DNA of 64,000 bases from Variovorax sp. Root318D1 (GCF_001424835.1 NZ_LMCQ01000023.1:127471-191470), one strand, 5' to 3'; counted from the stretch's first letter, positions 44,005 to 53,780 are shown. Notes: generated by a model not told the origin, from the letters alone. Made by a program: numbers and translations.

Positions 44005-45249
44005 TCAGCGGTAGACCGGGAATCGGCTTGTCAGCGCGTGGACCTTGGCGCGAACCGCATCGATGTTGGCGGCGTCACGCGGGTTCTCCAGCACGTCGGC
44101 GACCAGGTTCGCGGTGATGCGCGCCTCTTCGTCCTTGAAGCCGCGCGTGGTCATGGCAGGGGTGCCGATGCGCACGCCGCTCGTGACCATCGGCTTTTCG
44201 GGGTCGTTGGGGATCGCGTTCTTGTTGATCGTCATGTGAGCGGCACCCAGCACGGCTTCGGCTTCCTTGCCGGTGATGCCCTTGGCGCGCAGGTCGACCA
44301 GCATGACGTGGCTCTCGGTGCGTCCGCTCACGATGCGCAGGCCGCGCTCGGTCAGCGTGTCGGCCACGATCTGGGCGTTCTTGACCACCTGTTGCTGGTA
44401 GGTCTTGAACTCAGGCGTCATGGCTTCCTTGAACGCGACGGCCTTGGCGGCGATCACGTGCATCAGCGGGCCGCCTTGCAGGCCCGGGAAGATGGCGCTG
44501 TTGATGGCCTTCTCGTGCTGCGACTTCATCAGGATGATGCCGCCGCGCGGACCGCGCAGGCTCTTGTGGGTGGTGGAGGTCACCACGTCGGCGTGCGGCA
44601 CCGGGTTGGGATACACGCCCGCGGCCACCAGGCCGGCGTAGTGGGCGATGTCGACCATGAAGATCGCGCCGACGTCCTTGGCCACCTTGGCAAAGCGCTC
44701 GAAATCGATGCGCAGCGAGTAGGCCGAGGCACCCGCGATGATGAGCTTGGGCATGTGCTCGTGCGCCTTGCGCTCCATCGCGTCGTAGTCGATGGCTTCG
44801 TTGGCGTCCAGGCCGTAGCTCACCACGTTGAACCACTTGCCGCTCATATTGAGAGGCATGCCGTGGGTCAGGTGGCCGCCTTCGGCCAGGCTCATGCCCA
44901 TGATGGTGTCGCCGGGCTTCAAAAAGGCCAGCATCACGGCTTCGTTGGCCGAGGCGCCGCAATGCGGCTGCACGTTGGCGGCGTCGGCGCCGAAGATCTG
45001 CTTGATGCGGTCGATGGCCAGCTGCTCGGCCACGTCGACGTGCTCGCAGCCGCCGTAATAGCGCTTGCCGGGGTAGCCTTCGGCGTACTTGTTGGTGAGT
45101 TGCGAGCCCTGCGCCTGCATCACGGCCGGCGAGGCGTAGTTTTCGCTCGCAATCAGCTCGATGTGGTGTTCCTGGCGCGCGTTTTCGGCCTGGATGGCAG
45201 CCCAGATTTCGGGATCGGTCTGTTCGACCAGAATATTGCGGTGGTACAT
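44005..45249 (-). CDS. glyA: Serine hydroxymethyltransferase
   Basis: 414 residues. Converts serine and tetrahydrofolate to glycine and methylene-THF. PLP-binding Lys in 'VVTSTTHKSLRGPRGG'; N-terminal 'HIELIASENYASPAV'. ATG 45249 has AAAGGA about 6 bases upstream, so the longer reading is not used. The 185 bp upstream (45250-45434) hold no gene and likely the promoter; no riboswitch was recognised. Confidence 0.97.
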   Translation of the reverse strand: MYHRNILVEQTDPEIWAAIQAENARQEHHIELIASENYASPAVMQAQGSQLTNKYAEGYPGKRYYGGCEHVDVAEQLAIDRIKQIFGADAANVQPHCGASANEAVMLAFLKPGDTIMGMSLAEGGHLTHGMPLNMSGKWFNVVSYGLDANEAIDYDAMERKAHEHMPKLIIAGASAYSLRIDFERFAKVAKDVGAIFMVDIAHYAGLVAAGVYPNPVPHADVVTSTTHKSLRGPRGGIILMKSQHEKAINSAIFPGLQGGPLMHVIAAKAVAFKEAMTPEFKTYQQQVVKNAQIVADTLTERGLRIVSGRTESHVMLVDLRAKGITGKEAEAVLGAAHMTINKNAIPNDPEKPMVTSGVRIGTPAMTTRGFKDEEARITANLVADVLENPRDAANIDAVRAKVHALTSRFPVYR

Positions 45250-45434
45250 GGCAGTCCTTTGAAGACGAGGTCCTTGTTCTTCAACCAAACAAGGGCTGCC
45301 CAGGCGAACGGCTGAACGCCTGCATGGATGTCAGGCGGCACGCTTCCCAGTGGTATTCCACGTCAGCGCGGGGCACCGCGGGGGGTGCTGCGCCTATCGC
45401 CAGTCGCGTACGGGGTGAAGTGTAGCGCAGGGCC

Positions 45435-46289
45435 TCAGGAAACTTCTGAAAGCAGGGCCACTTTCTGTGGGTCGGCTGCCGGCTCGGAGGCCTGTTGCGG
45501 CTTGGACGGCGTCGTCACGGGAATCGGCTGCGGCCGCACGGCCGGCGCCGATTGCGTCGTGGTGGGCGGGTTGCGGCCATTGGCCACCTGAAGCAGCCGT
45601 TCGTGCTCGGCGAGCACCTTGGCCGCGTAGCCGCCGTCGTCATCGAGATTGGCGGCGCCCACGTAGTAGCGCAGTCCGCGTTCGAGCGAACCGGCGCGGG
45701 CAATGCATTCCTGCAGCACCTTCACGCCAACGCGCATGTTGGTCACCGGGTCGAAGGCGGTGAGGGTACCGCCCGCGCTTTCGTACTTGTCGCCGTGCAC
45801 GCGCGTCATGACCTGCATCAGGCCTTGGGCGCCCACGTGGCTTTGGGCAAACGGATTGAAGCTCGATTCGACGGCCATGATGGCCAGGATCAGGGTCGGG
45901 TCGAGCTTGGTGCGCTTGCCGAGGTGATAGGCCTCGGCGACCAGGACGCTCAGCGGTTCGGCGGCGACGCGGTACTTCTTGCTGAGCCAATAGGCCACGG
46001 CGGCCTGCTGCTTGGGCAGGTCGCCGGGGCTTGCGGCCGTGGTGCGCACGATGGCGGTCGGCTCCAGGTCGGTGGCTTCGGGTGCGGGCTTGCGCGATTG
46101 CAGCCAGCCCATCAGTTGTTCTTCACCCGACTGGCGCAGATCGGGCCGCGCCACGAGGGCAAGCGCCGCGAAAACGATGGCCAGCCCGACCAGTGCAAAG
46201 CCGTTGTGGGTGATTTCAAAAAAGCCGTCTGCCACATCGGACGCAAAGGTCCGTAGCCCGCGGGCCGTGGCATCAAACGCCTTGCTCAT
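45435..46289 (-). CDS. Membrane-anchored lytic transglycosylase (SLT domain)
   Basis: 284 residues. An N-terminal membrane helix ('FALVGLAIVFAALALVA') is followed by a goose-type SLT domain with catalytic Glu in 'ILAIMAVESSFNPFAQSHVG' and 'AQGLMQVMTRVHGDKY'. Cleaves glycan strands in the periplasm. The C-terminal Pro/Thr/Gln tail is low-complexity. A good sigma70-like promoter lies about 200 bp upstream. Confidence 0.88.
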   Translation of the reverse strand: MSKAFDATARGLRTFASDVADGFFEITHNGFALVGLAIVFAALALVARPDLRQSGEEQLMGWLQSRKPAPEATDLEPTAIVRTTAASPGDLPKQQAAVAYWLSKKYRVAAEPLSVLVAEAYHLGKRTKLDPTLILAIMAVESSFNPFAQSHVGAQGLMQVMTRVHGDKYESAGGTLTAFDPVTNMRVGVKVLQECIARAGSLERGLRYYVGAANLDDDGGYAAKVLAEHERLLQVANGRNPPTTTQSAPAVRPQPIPVTTPSKPQQASEPAADPQKVALLSEVS

Positions 46290-46487
46290 CGCTCTTCCTT
46301 TCTGTGCGGCACCTGTTCGCAACGCTGGAAGGCGGTGGATGAAGGCTGCGGCGCTTGGATTGGTACGAATCAGGCTCCGCGCGTGGAGGTGTGGGGGTAG
46401 GAGCGCGGCGGCCTGATCAAGCCGGTGGAAATTCGGCGGCGGATTCAGGGGGCCCCTGCTGGGTCTTGGCAGCCAGGGGCAGGCGGG

Positions 46488-46515
46488 ATTCTAACGTCGC
46501 TAAATACCCGGTCAA
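46488..46515 (-). promoter_or_regulatory. Sigma70-like promoter for the lytic transglycosylase
   Basis: On the minus strand, TTGACC (46515-46510), a 16-base spacer, and TAGAAT (46493-46488) match -35 and -10 elements well. It would give a leader of about 190 bases before 46289, containing a CCCCT/AGGGG hairpin near 46453-46480. Confidence 0.55.
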
Positions 46516-46607
46516 GCATATCAAAGCTGTTCTTTATGTTTTTACAAGATAAACAGATTGTTTCTAGCCCACGGGTCGATGCGAGGGTAATCCCTTGGCG
46601 GAGAGGA

Positions 46608-46636
46608 TTGCAATGCAGAGGCGGGGCGCCTAATCT
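46608..46636 (+). promoter_or_regulatory. Candidate promoter of an intergenic RNA
   Basis: TTGCAA (46608-46613), a 17-base spacer, TAATCT (46631-46636). Moderate match only. It points into a hairpin-rich, gene-free stretch that ends in a strong terminator. Confidence 0.35.
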
Positions 46637-46642
46637 GAACCC

Positions 46643-46851
46643 GCCTGAGTTATTCAGGCGTGTTCCGAAGTCATACAGTCCATGTGCAAGTCAAGGACTG
46701 GAACGACAGAGGACTCGCGGCGGCAATCTCTTGCTGCCAGCACGGCAGGAACCATTGACTTCCGGTCGCGCGAATCGATGGCATGGGTCTTAGGCCCGCC
46801 ATCAAGCCCGGTAATGAGACATTCAGTCGATTTACCGGGCTTTCTTGTTTC
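46643..46851 (+). ncRNA. Candidate structured small RNA of about 210 nt
   Basis: This gene-free stretch carries successive hairpins: CGCCTGA/TCAGGCG near 46642-46660, CAGTCC/GGACTG near 46676-46700, GGCGGCAA/TTGCTGCC near 46720-46740, and an alternative long-range pairing of GCCTGAG with CTTAGGC. It is preceded by a promoter-like site and followed by a strong intrinsic terminator, yet no gene on this strand ends here. Several GGA triplets sit in or near loops. No known family (6S, tmRNA, RNase P) was matched. Confidence 0.4.
46804..46851 (+). terminator. Strong intrinsic terminator upstream of the DUF748 gene
   Basis: AAGCCCGGTAA (46804-46814) pairs perfectly over 11 bp with TTACCGGGCTT (46832-46842), loop 17 bases, followed by the T-rich TTTCTTGTTTC. 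It reads on the plus strand, where there is no upstream protein gene, implying an RNA gene ends here. Confidence 0.75.
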
Positions 46852-46884
46852 TGTCTCGATCTTTCTTTGCGGCACACTCCCGCG

Positions 46885-49800
46885 ATGGATGCAGCTTCGC
46901 TCAAACAAAACAAATGGGTGCGACGTGGGATCGTCGCAGTGCTGGCTCTTCTGGCACTCTGGATCGTGGCTTGGCTGGCGGTACCTCCTATCGCCAAAAG
47001 CCAGCTCGAGAAGATCGCGAGCGAGAAGCTCGGACGGCAGGTCACGGTCGGCAAGATCGACTTCAAGCCCTGGACCCTCGAACTCGCACTGAACGACCTG
47101 CGCATTGCCACCGCCGACGGCAGCCGGCCCCAGGTGGCCGTCAAACGCATTTATGCCGATGCCGAGCTGCAATCGCTCGTTCGACTGGCGCCGGTGATCG
47201 ACGCCGTCACCATCGACGCGCCGGCCATCCTTCTCACGCACCTTGCCGACGGCAAGTACGACATCGACGACATCCTGGCCAAGCTCGCGGCCACGCCGCC
47301 GTCCGACCCCAACGCCGAGCCGGCACGCTTTGCGATCTACAACATCTCGATCAAGAACGGCGCGGTCGATTTTGACGACCAGACGGTCAAGCGCAGGCAC
47401 GAACTGCGCGGCTTTGCGCTCGACGTGCCGTTCCTGAGCAACCTTGCCTCCAAGCGCGACGTCAACACCGAACCCAAGCTCGCTTTTGCGCTCAACGGCA
47501 GCAAGTTCGATTCGGCGGCCCTCACCACGCCGTTCGCGAAGAGCCGAAAGACCGATGCCCACGTGCAGTTCAAGGGGCTGGATCTCGCGCCCTACCTCGG
47601 ATACATGCCGGGTGGCCTGCCGGTGAAGCTGCAGGCGGGCAGCCTGGACGCCGACCTGAAAATCGACTTCCAGCAAGCCGCCACCGCCGGCCTGAAGATC
47701 ACCGGCACGGTCGAAGCGCATGGCGCCAAGCTGGGCGACGCCCTGGGTCGCGATCTGCTGGCCTTCGACTCGCTCAAACTGGCGTTGGCGGACGTGCGCC
47801 CGCTGGAGTCGGTTTTTCACTTGAGCGAAGTTGCGGTTGCCAACCCCAAGCTCGCGGTCGCGCGTGACGCGAAGGGCCAACTCAATCTGCTCGCCACTGA
47901 TCCCGCCACCGGAGCCGCGGAAAAAGTGGTGCCGCCCGCTGCCGCAGCCAGCGCCCCAAACGGAAAGGGGCCCCAAAAGCCGAAGCTCAAGGTCCAGGTC
48001 GACAAGATCGCCTTGAGCGGCGGGCGCATCGGGTGGCGCGACGAAACGGTACAGCCTGCTGCGGCCGTCGAGGCGAGCGCGCTCGGCCTCGATGTGGCCG
48101 GCATCACCTGGCCCATGGAAAAACCGGCCCAGTTCAGCGGCAGCACCGCCATCGGCGGCGCAACGCTCAAGTTCCAGGGCAGCGCCACCGACAAGAAGGC
48201 CGATGTGCAGACCGAAGTCGATGCGCTGCCGCTGTCCTTGGCGGCACCGTACCTGGCGCACAGCCTCGAGCCCACGCTCGACGGCAAGCTCAGTGGGCAG
48301 ATCGACATCGCCTGGGCCGAGCCCGATCTCAGGTTCAAGGCCCGACGCCTGGCCGCTGACGGCCTTGCATTGACGCAGGCCAAGACCGCGCTGGCGAGCG
48401 TCGGGCGCTTCGAGCTGGTCGATGCCGAAGTCGACATGACGAAGCACACGCTGAACGTGGCTTCGTTCACGGCCACCAACCCCAAGGTCAACGTCGAGCG
48501 CGACAGCGAAAAGCGCTGGATGTTCGAGCGCTGGCTCAAGGCGCCGGCCAACGGGAACGGCGCGCAGGCCAAGGTGGCTGCGCCCAAGCCCGCCGGCGCG
48601 GGTTCCGCCACGGCGCCGCCCGGCGCCAACACCAAGCCCTGGGCATTGACCATCGGCACCCTGGCAATCAAGGATGGCACGCTTTCATACGCGGACAAGG
48701 CCAGCGCGACGCCGGTCGCGGTCGAGTTCACCGCGCTGAATGTGAACGCCCAGAAGATCGCACCCGACACCGCCACGGTGTCGCCCCTGCAGATTTCGGG
48801 CCGCATCGGTTCGCGTCGTTCCGAGCCGGGCCGCTTCGACTACAAGGGCAACCTGGTGCTCAAGCCGCTCGCGGCCGAGGGCAGGCTCGACGTGGCGTCG
48901 TTCCCCGCCCATGCCTTCAAGGCCTATTACGCCGATGCGCTCAACGTGGACATTCGCCGTGCCTTCGCGAGCTACCGCGGCACCGTGCGCTATGCGAGCG
49001 CACCGGCGGGCATGACCCTCAAGCTGGCCGGCGACACCGCGCTCGACGACTTCCGCGCCAACAGCATCTCGCTCACGCAGTCGCCCGGCTTCGACCGCAA
49101 TACCAACCAGCTGCTGAGCTGGAAGACGCTGAGCCTGCGCGGCCTGCAGGTGAGCATGGCGCCCAATGCGGCGCCGGCGGTGGACGTGCGCGAAACCACG
49201 CTCACCGATTTCTTCGCCCGCGTGATCGTCGACCCGACCGGCCGTTTGAATCTGGTGAACCTCACCAAAAAGGGAGAAGCGGACGCCAATGCCGCTGTCG
49301 CGGCCAGCGCCGAGGCGAAGACCCGCAGGAGCCCGGGCGGAACCACCACCACGACGCGTCCGCCGCTGCAGGCGGGCGGCGCACCGGCATCGGCCGAGTC
49401 CATGGTCGGCGGCAGCCCCGAGCCGTCCAGGCCGGCCTCGGCGCCCGTTGCCACCGCGCAGGCCGAAGCCGATGCCGGGCCAAAACCGGTCATCAACTTC
49501 GGCCCGATGAGCCTGGTCAACGGGCGGATCGACTTCACCGACCTGTTCGTGAAGCCCAACTACTCGGCCGACCTGAGCGAACTGACCGGCAAGCTCAGTT
49601 CCTTCTCGTCGAATCCGCCCAAGGGCGAGAGCGGCCGCCCCGCGCTGGCCGACCTCGAACTGCGCGGCAAGGCGCAGCAGACCGCCGCGCTGGAAATTAC
49701 CGGCAAGCTCAACCCGCTGGTCAAGCCGATCGAACTCGACATCACGGCCAAGATGCGCGACCTCGACCTGGCCCCGCTCTCGCCGTACTCCGTGCGCTAT

Positions 49801-50691
49801 TCGGGCCATGGCATCGAGCGCGGCAAGATGAGCATGGACGTCAACTACAAGATAGCGCCCGATGGTCAGCTGACAGCCACCAACAAGCTGGTGCTCAACC
49901 AGTTGCAGTTCGGCGAAGAAGTGCAGGGCGCCCCCAACAGCCTGCCAGTGCGGCTCGCGGTGGCCCTGCTGGCCGACCGCAACGGTGTGATCGATGTCGA
50001 GCTGCCGCTCAGCGGCTCGCTCAACGACCCGCAATTCAGCATCGGTCCTCTGATCTTCAAGGCCGTGGTCAACCTCATCGTCAAAGCCGCGACAGCGCCA
50101 TTCAATCTCCTGACCGGAGGACTCGGCGGCGGCAGCAGCGAATCGAGCACCATCACATTCGATGCCGGCAGTTCGGTGCTCGGCGCCAGCGCCAAGGAAA
50201 GCCTGGACAAAGTCGTCAAGGCACTCACGGATCGCCCAACTCTGCAGATGACGGTGGTCGGCACGGCCAGCCTCGAACGGGAGCGCGACGCCTACCAGCG
50301 CCAGCGCTTGCGCCAGCTCGCCCAGGCGGAGAAGCGGCGCGTGGCGGTGCGTAGCGGCCAGGCGGGCACCGACATGCCGCCGGTCACCGACGCTGAATAC
50401 CCCGAACTGCTGACCGCCGTGTACAAGCGCGCCGACATCACCAAGCCGCGCAACATGGTCGGACTCGCCAAGGACCTGCCGGTGAAGGAGATGGAAAACC
50501 TGCTGCTCGCGAGTGTTCCGGTCGACGAGGAGTCGATCCGGCAATTGGCGGTCGAGCGCGGTGCCGTGGTGCGCGACTACCTGCTGGCGCAAAAGCTGCC
50601 TAGCGAACGCCTGTTCCTGGGCGCCGTCAAAACCGCGGCGAGCGGTGCCGACTGGAAGCCGGGCGCCGAACTCAAGCTCGCCACGAGGTAA
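46885..50691 (+). CDS. DUF748 / AsmA-like envelope protein
   Basis: 1268 residues. One N-terminal membrane helix ('RGIVAVLALLALWIVAWLAV') then long beta-rich AsmA/DUF748 repeats, such as 'VTVGKIDFKPWTLELALNDL' and 'YSVRYSGHGIERGKMSMDVN'. A C-terminal segment 'ITFDAGSSVLGASAKESLDK' resembles an OmpA-like domain. Related proteins span the periplasm and are linked to outer-membrane lipid transport or stress tolerance. ATG 46885 is used; the upstream frame to 46783 overlaps the terminator and is not credible. A Thr/Pro-rich disordered linker lies near residues 810-860. Confidence 0.88.
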   Translation: MDAASLKQNKWVRRGIVAVLALLALWIVAWLAVPPIAKSQLEKIASEKLGRQVTVGKIDFKPWTLELALNDLRIATADGSRPQVAVKRIYADAELQSLVRLAPVIDAVTIDAPAILLTHLADGKYDIDDILAKLAATPPSDPNAEPARFAIYNISIKNGAVDFDDQTVKRRHELRGFALDVPFLSNLASKRDVNTEPKLAFALNGSKFDSAALTTPFAKSRKTDAHVQFKGLDLAPYLGYMPGGLPVKLQAGSLDADLKIDFQQAATAGLKITGTVEAHGAKLGDALGRDLLAFDSLKLALADVRPLESVFHLSEVAVANPKLAVARDAKGQLNLLATDPATGAAEKVVPPAAAASAPNGKGPQKPKLKVQVDKIALSGGRIGWRDETVQPAAAVEASALGLDVAGITWPMEKPAQFSGSTAIGGATLKFQGSATDKKADVQTEVDALPLSLAAPYLAHSLEPTLDGKLSGQIDIAWAEPDLRFKARRLAADGLALTQAKTALASVGRFELVDAEVDMTKHTLNVASFTATNPKVNVERDSEKRWMFERWLKAPANGNGAQAKVAAPKPAGAGSATAPPGANTKPWALTIGTLAIKDGTLSYADKASATPVAVEFTALNVNAQKIAPDTATVSPLQISGRIGSRRSEPGRFDYKGNLVLKPLAAEGRLDVASFPAHAFKAYYADALNVDIRRAFASYRGTVRYASAPAGMTLKLAGDTALDDFRANSISLTQSPGFDRNTNQLLSWKTLSLRGLQVSMAPNAAPAVDVRETTLTDFFARVIVDPTGRLNLVNLTKKGEADANAAVAASAEAKTRRSPGGTTTTTRPPLQAGGAPASAESMVGGSPEPSRPASAPVATAQAEADAGPKPVINFGPMSLVNGRIDFTDLFVKPNYSADLSELTGKLSSFSSNPPKGESGRPALADLELRGKAQQTAALEITGKLNPLVKPIELDITAKMRDLDLAPLSPYSVRYSGHGIERGKMSMDVNYKIAPDGQLTATNKLVLNQLQFGEEVQGAPNSLPVRLAVALLADRNGVIDVELPLSGSLNDPQFSIGPLIFKAVVNLIVKAATAPFNLLTGGLGGGSSESSTITFDAGSSVLGASAKESLDKVVKALTDRPTLQMTVVGTASLERERDAYQRQRLRQLAQAEKRRVAVRSGQAGTDMPPVTDAEYPELLTAVYKRADITKPRNMVGLAKDLPVKEMENLLLASVPVDEESIRQLAVERGAVVRDYLLAQKLPSERLFLGAVKTAASGADWKPGAELKLATR

Positions 50692-50748
50692 CCCGCACGG
50701 TAAGCACTTGGTTTTTCTTGCGGCTCCGCTATATATGTAGGCAGCCAG

Positions 50749-50777
50749 CGCCGCTTTTCCGGCGGCCTTTTGGCCGC
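50749..50777 (+). repeat. Overlapping hairpins after the DUF748 gene
   Basis: CGCCG (50749-50753)/CGGCG (50760-50764) and GCGGCC (50762-50767)/GGCCGC (50772-50777) share bases, so the two stems are mutually exclusive, as in attenuator-like switches. Each has a T-rich loop. Confidence 0.4.
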
Positions 50778-50830
50778 TGTTGCGGCATGTAATTCAACCG
50801 CCCGCCACAAGTGGGTGAAAATGTCGATGT

Positions 50831-50850
50831 GCGCCGGCCTTTGCCGGCGC
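50831..50850 (+). terminator. Terminator-like hairpin before the DUF349 gene
   Basis: GCGCCGGC (50831-50838) and GCCGGCGC (50843-50850), a perfect 8-bp stem with loop CTTT, followed by TTCGCTTTCTCTC. It lies between DUF748 and the GTG start of the DUF349 gene, so any upstream start for the latter would have to read through it. Confidence 0.5.
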
Positions 50851-50886
50851 CTTCGCTTTCTCTCTTCAGACAACGATTTCGCGCAA

Positions 50887-53757
50887 GTGACCTCTACTTC
50901 TTCCAAGCCACACGACCTCCAGGCCCTCGACACGCTCACCGGCGGCGCCTTCACCGCGCCAACTTCGGGCGAGCGCGCCGCGCGCATCCGCGACTGGCTC
51001 GCGGGAAACCCCGCGCCTGAGCAAATGCAGGAAGTCTTCAAGGAGCTGAGCGGCCGCGACAAGGGCGCCGCACGCCTGTTGCGTGAAAAGCTCGACGAGC
51101 TCAAGCGCGCCAAGGGCCAGGAAGCCATTGCGGCCGAATGGGCGCAAAAGGCCGAGGCCTTGCTGGCCCAGTCCAAGCTCAACATTGCCGATGCGCTCGC
51201 CTGGCAGCGCGATGCCGCCAAGGCCGGCGCTCCTTTGTCGCGAGAGCCGCTGGCAGGTTTCAAGGTGCAACTCGCCGAGCGCGTCAAGGGCATCGAAGAC
51301 CTGCAGCACCGCGCCCAGGTGCACCGCGAAGCCGCCGTGCTGCTCGCACAGCGCTTCGAAGTGCTGTCGACCAAGAGCTGGCAAGACGCCCAGGCCGCCG
51401 AAGAATCGCTGCGCGCCGACGTGACCCACTGGCAACAGCAGGCCAGCGAAATCACGGCCGATGCCAACTGGAACAGCCTCGACGCCAGGTTTGCCCCCCA
51501 ACTCGAGTCGTCGAAGGCGCAATTGCTGGTCGTGTCCGATGCGTTCCACGGTGCGCTGGCCCAGGCGCAGGCCGCGGCTGCCGATGCCGCGGCCCCCCTG
51601 CCGCCGGTGCCCGTGTGGGCCGACGAACTGCGTACCGCGCGCGGCGAAGTGGTGGCCCCCAAGGCAGCGCCTGCCAAGCCTGCCGCACCCAAGGTCGACC
51701 CGTCCGTGCGTGCCGCTGCGCAAGACGCCGTGCAGGCCGCGCTTGCCAAGCTCGAACAGGAAACGGCCGAAGGCCACGGCAAGGCCAGCGCCGGTGCGGC
51801 CGCAGCATTGCGTGCAGTGCTGAAGGAACACGGCAAGCTGGTCGATGCGCCGCTCGAGGCGCGCGTGCATGCGGCGCTGGTTGCCGCCGGTGAGCTCGAA
51901 GGTTGGCAGCGCTGGAGCGCCGACAAGGTGCGCGAAGACCTCGTCGCCAAGGCCGAAGGCCTGCTCAAGCGTCCTGAAGGCCAGGCGCTCGGCGGCCGCA
52001 AGATGCAGGAAACGCTGCGCTCGCTGCGCGACCAGTGGAAACAAGCCGACCAGGGCGGCGTGCCGAACCACGCGCTCTGGAAGCGCTTCGACGAAGCCTG
52101 CAACGAAGCCCACAAGGTGGTGGAAGCCTGGCTCGAAAAGGTTCGCGCCGATGCGGCCGAGCACCGCGCCCATCGCGTGGCGCTCATCGAAGAGGTCAAG
52201 GCCTGGGCGGCAGAGCATGCCGCCTCTTCGGACTTGAAGGCGCACAACCGCGCGCTGCATCAGTTTGCCGACCGCTGGCGCGATGCCGGCCACGTGGGCG
52301 AGAAGGTCTTTGCCGAACTGCAGCCGCAGTGGAACGACGCCTTCGGGGCCGCGCGTGCGCCCTTCGAGACCGCACAAAAGGCCAGCATCGAACGGCGCCA
52401 GGCCATGATCGCGGAGGCTGCCGAACTCGGCGCCCAACCCATGCTGCGCATCGATGCGGTCAAGGCGCTGCAGCAGCGCTGGCAGGCGGAAGCCCAGAGC
52501 GTGCCGCTCGACCGCCGCCACGAACAGAAGCTGTGGGACGCGTTCCGCGCGCCCATCGACGAAGCCTTCAACCGCAAGACGGCGGAGCGCGAGAAGTCGG
52601 CCTCCGCCATGAGCGAACACGATCGTCATGTGCTCGAGGCTTCCAAGGCGCTCGACGCGGCCAATGCCGGCGGCGACGTGCAGAAGATCCGCGCCGCTAT
52701 CGCGCGCCTCGAAGCCGCGCTGCGCGGCGAAGCGCCACCGCCGACGCCCGCCGCGAAGCCCGAGCAAGCGCCGGCCGCGTCCAGCGACGGCCCCTCGGTC
52801 GGCGCCACCGAGGTGGTTGCGCCCGGCCAGGCTGCGGCCGAGTTCGGCGAAAGCGCCGAACAGGCACCGGGCTCGAGCGATGCCGAAGCCTTGCCGGCTG
52901 CACATGTCGAAGCCGCTCAAGCTTCAACTCCCGACCTCGTCGCACCGGCCGACGGCGCCGACGCGGCCGCGCGCACCGATGACGCGGCACACGAAGATGG
53001 CGAAGCGGCTGCTGTCGAGACCCCGGCACCTGCGGCGGCACCGAAGCCTGCATCCAAGCCGGTCGTGGCCATGCGCGGTGACGATCGTCCCGGGAGCAGG
53101 AAGACGGAAGCGGCACCTGCAGGCCGCGCCGGCGGCAGGTTCGGCGACCGGCGCGACGGCGCGCGTCCTGGCCCGGGCGGTCCTGGCCGTCCTGGCGACC
53201 GCGGAGCCCCTCGTCCCGATGCGCGCGGCGACCGTGGCGCACCGGCCGGCCGCTTCGGCGATCGTCCGCCTCGCTTCGAGGACCGTGGCCCGAGACTCGG
53301 CGATGCCGCCTTCCGCGCCCAGCGCGAAGCCCTCGAACGTGCAGACATGGCGCTGCGCAAGCTGGCGGCACAGGCGCATGGCGAAGCACTCACACAAGTG
53401 CTCGGTGCATGGGAACAGCGCGACGCCTCGAAGCTGCCAAGCGTGCAGGAGCTGGGGCGCGCGGTGACGCCCGCAGTGCGCAGCGGCTGGTCTCAGGCCG
53501 TCGCTTCGGAACCCAAGGCCGCTCCCGACGAAGCGGCGGAGGCCCTGCTGCGGCTCGAAATGGCCGCCGAAGTGCCGACCCCTGCCGAGCAGCTCGATGC
53601 ACGCCGCGCGCTGCAGCTCAAGCTGCTGACCAAGCGCGGCGATCCGCCGCCGGCCCAGACCTGGGGCCAGGACGCCGGCAAGGTGCTGGCCGCGGCACAC
53701 GACGCAGCCAGTGCGCGCCGCCTGCAGAACGCGTTGAAGGCCTTGCTGCGCAAGTAA
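50887..53757 (+). CDS. DUF349 domain protein
   Basis: 956 residues, strongly helical, Ala- and Lys-rich, with DUF349 repeats such as 'SLRDQWKQADQGGVPNHALW', 'QFADRWRDAGHVGEK' and 'ALQQRWQAEAQSVPLDRRHE'. A disordered Ala/Pro/Glu then Arg/Gly/Asp-rich stretch (about residues 620-800) precedes a C-terminal helical domain. Function is unknown in bacteria. GTG 50887 is chosen because a terminator-like hairpin lies upstream; ATG 50821 in frame is possible. Confidence 0.82.
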   Translation: MTSTSSKPHDLQALDTLTGGAFTAPTSGERAARIRDWLAGNPAPEQMQEVFKELSGRDKGAARLLREKLDELKRAKGQEAIAAEWAQKAEALLAQSKLNIADALAWQRDAAKAGAPLSREPLAGFKVQLAERVKGIEDLQHRAQVHREAAVLLAQRFEVLSTKSWQDAQAAEESLRADVTHWQQQASEITADANWNSLDARFAPQLESSKAQLLVVSDAFHGALAQAQAAAADAAAPLPPVPVWADELRTARGEVVAPKAAPAKPAAPKVDPSVRAAAQDAVQAALAKLEQETAEGHGKASAGAAAALRAVLKEHGKLVDAPLEARVHAALVAAGELEGWQRWSADKVREDLVAKAEGLLKRPEGQALGGRKMQETLRSLRDQWKQADQGGVPNHALWKRFDEACNEAHKVVEAWLEKVRADAAEHRAHRVALIEEVKAWAAEHAASSDLKAHNRALHQFADRWRDAGHVGEKVFAELQPQWNDAFGAARAPFETAQKASIERRQAMIAEAAELGAQPMLRIDAVKALQQRWQAEAQSVPLDRRHEQKLWDAFRAPIDEAFNRKTAEREKSASAMSEHDRHVLEASKALDAANAGGDVQKIRAAIARLEAALRGEAPPPTPAAKPEQAPAASSDGPSVGATEVVAPGQAAAEFGESAEQAPGSSDAEALPAAHVEAAQASTPDLVAPADGADAAARTDDAAHEDGEAAAVETPAPAAAPKPASKPVVAMRGDDRPGSRKTEAAPAGRAGGRFGDRRDGARPGPGGPGRPGDRGAPRPDARGDRGAPAGRFGDRPPRFEDRGPRLGDAAFRAQREALERADMALRKLAAQAHGEALTQVLGAWEQRDASKLPSVQELGRAVTPAVRSGWSQAVASEPKAAPDEAAEALLRLEMAAEVPTPAEQLDARRALQLKLLTKRGDPPPAQTWGQDAGKVLAAAHDAASARRLQNALKALLRK

Positions 53758-53780
53758 GGCGTCGGCGCAAGTGCACGAGA

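Noticed and set aside
45250..45434. Riboswitch in the glyA leader
   Set aside because: No glycine or tetrahydrofolate riboswitch core was recognised; the gap has only weak inverted repeats.
46643..46851. 6S RNA identity for the candidate small RNA
   Set aside because: The possible closing stem is suggestive, but the typical central bubble and neighbouring gene (5-formyl-THF cyclo-ligase) are not seen.
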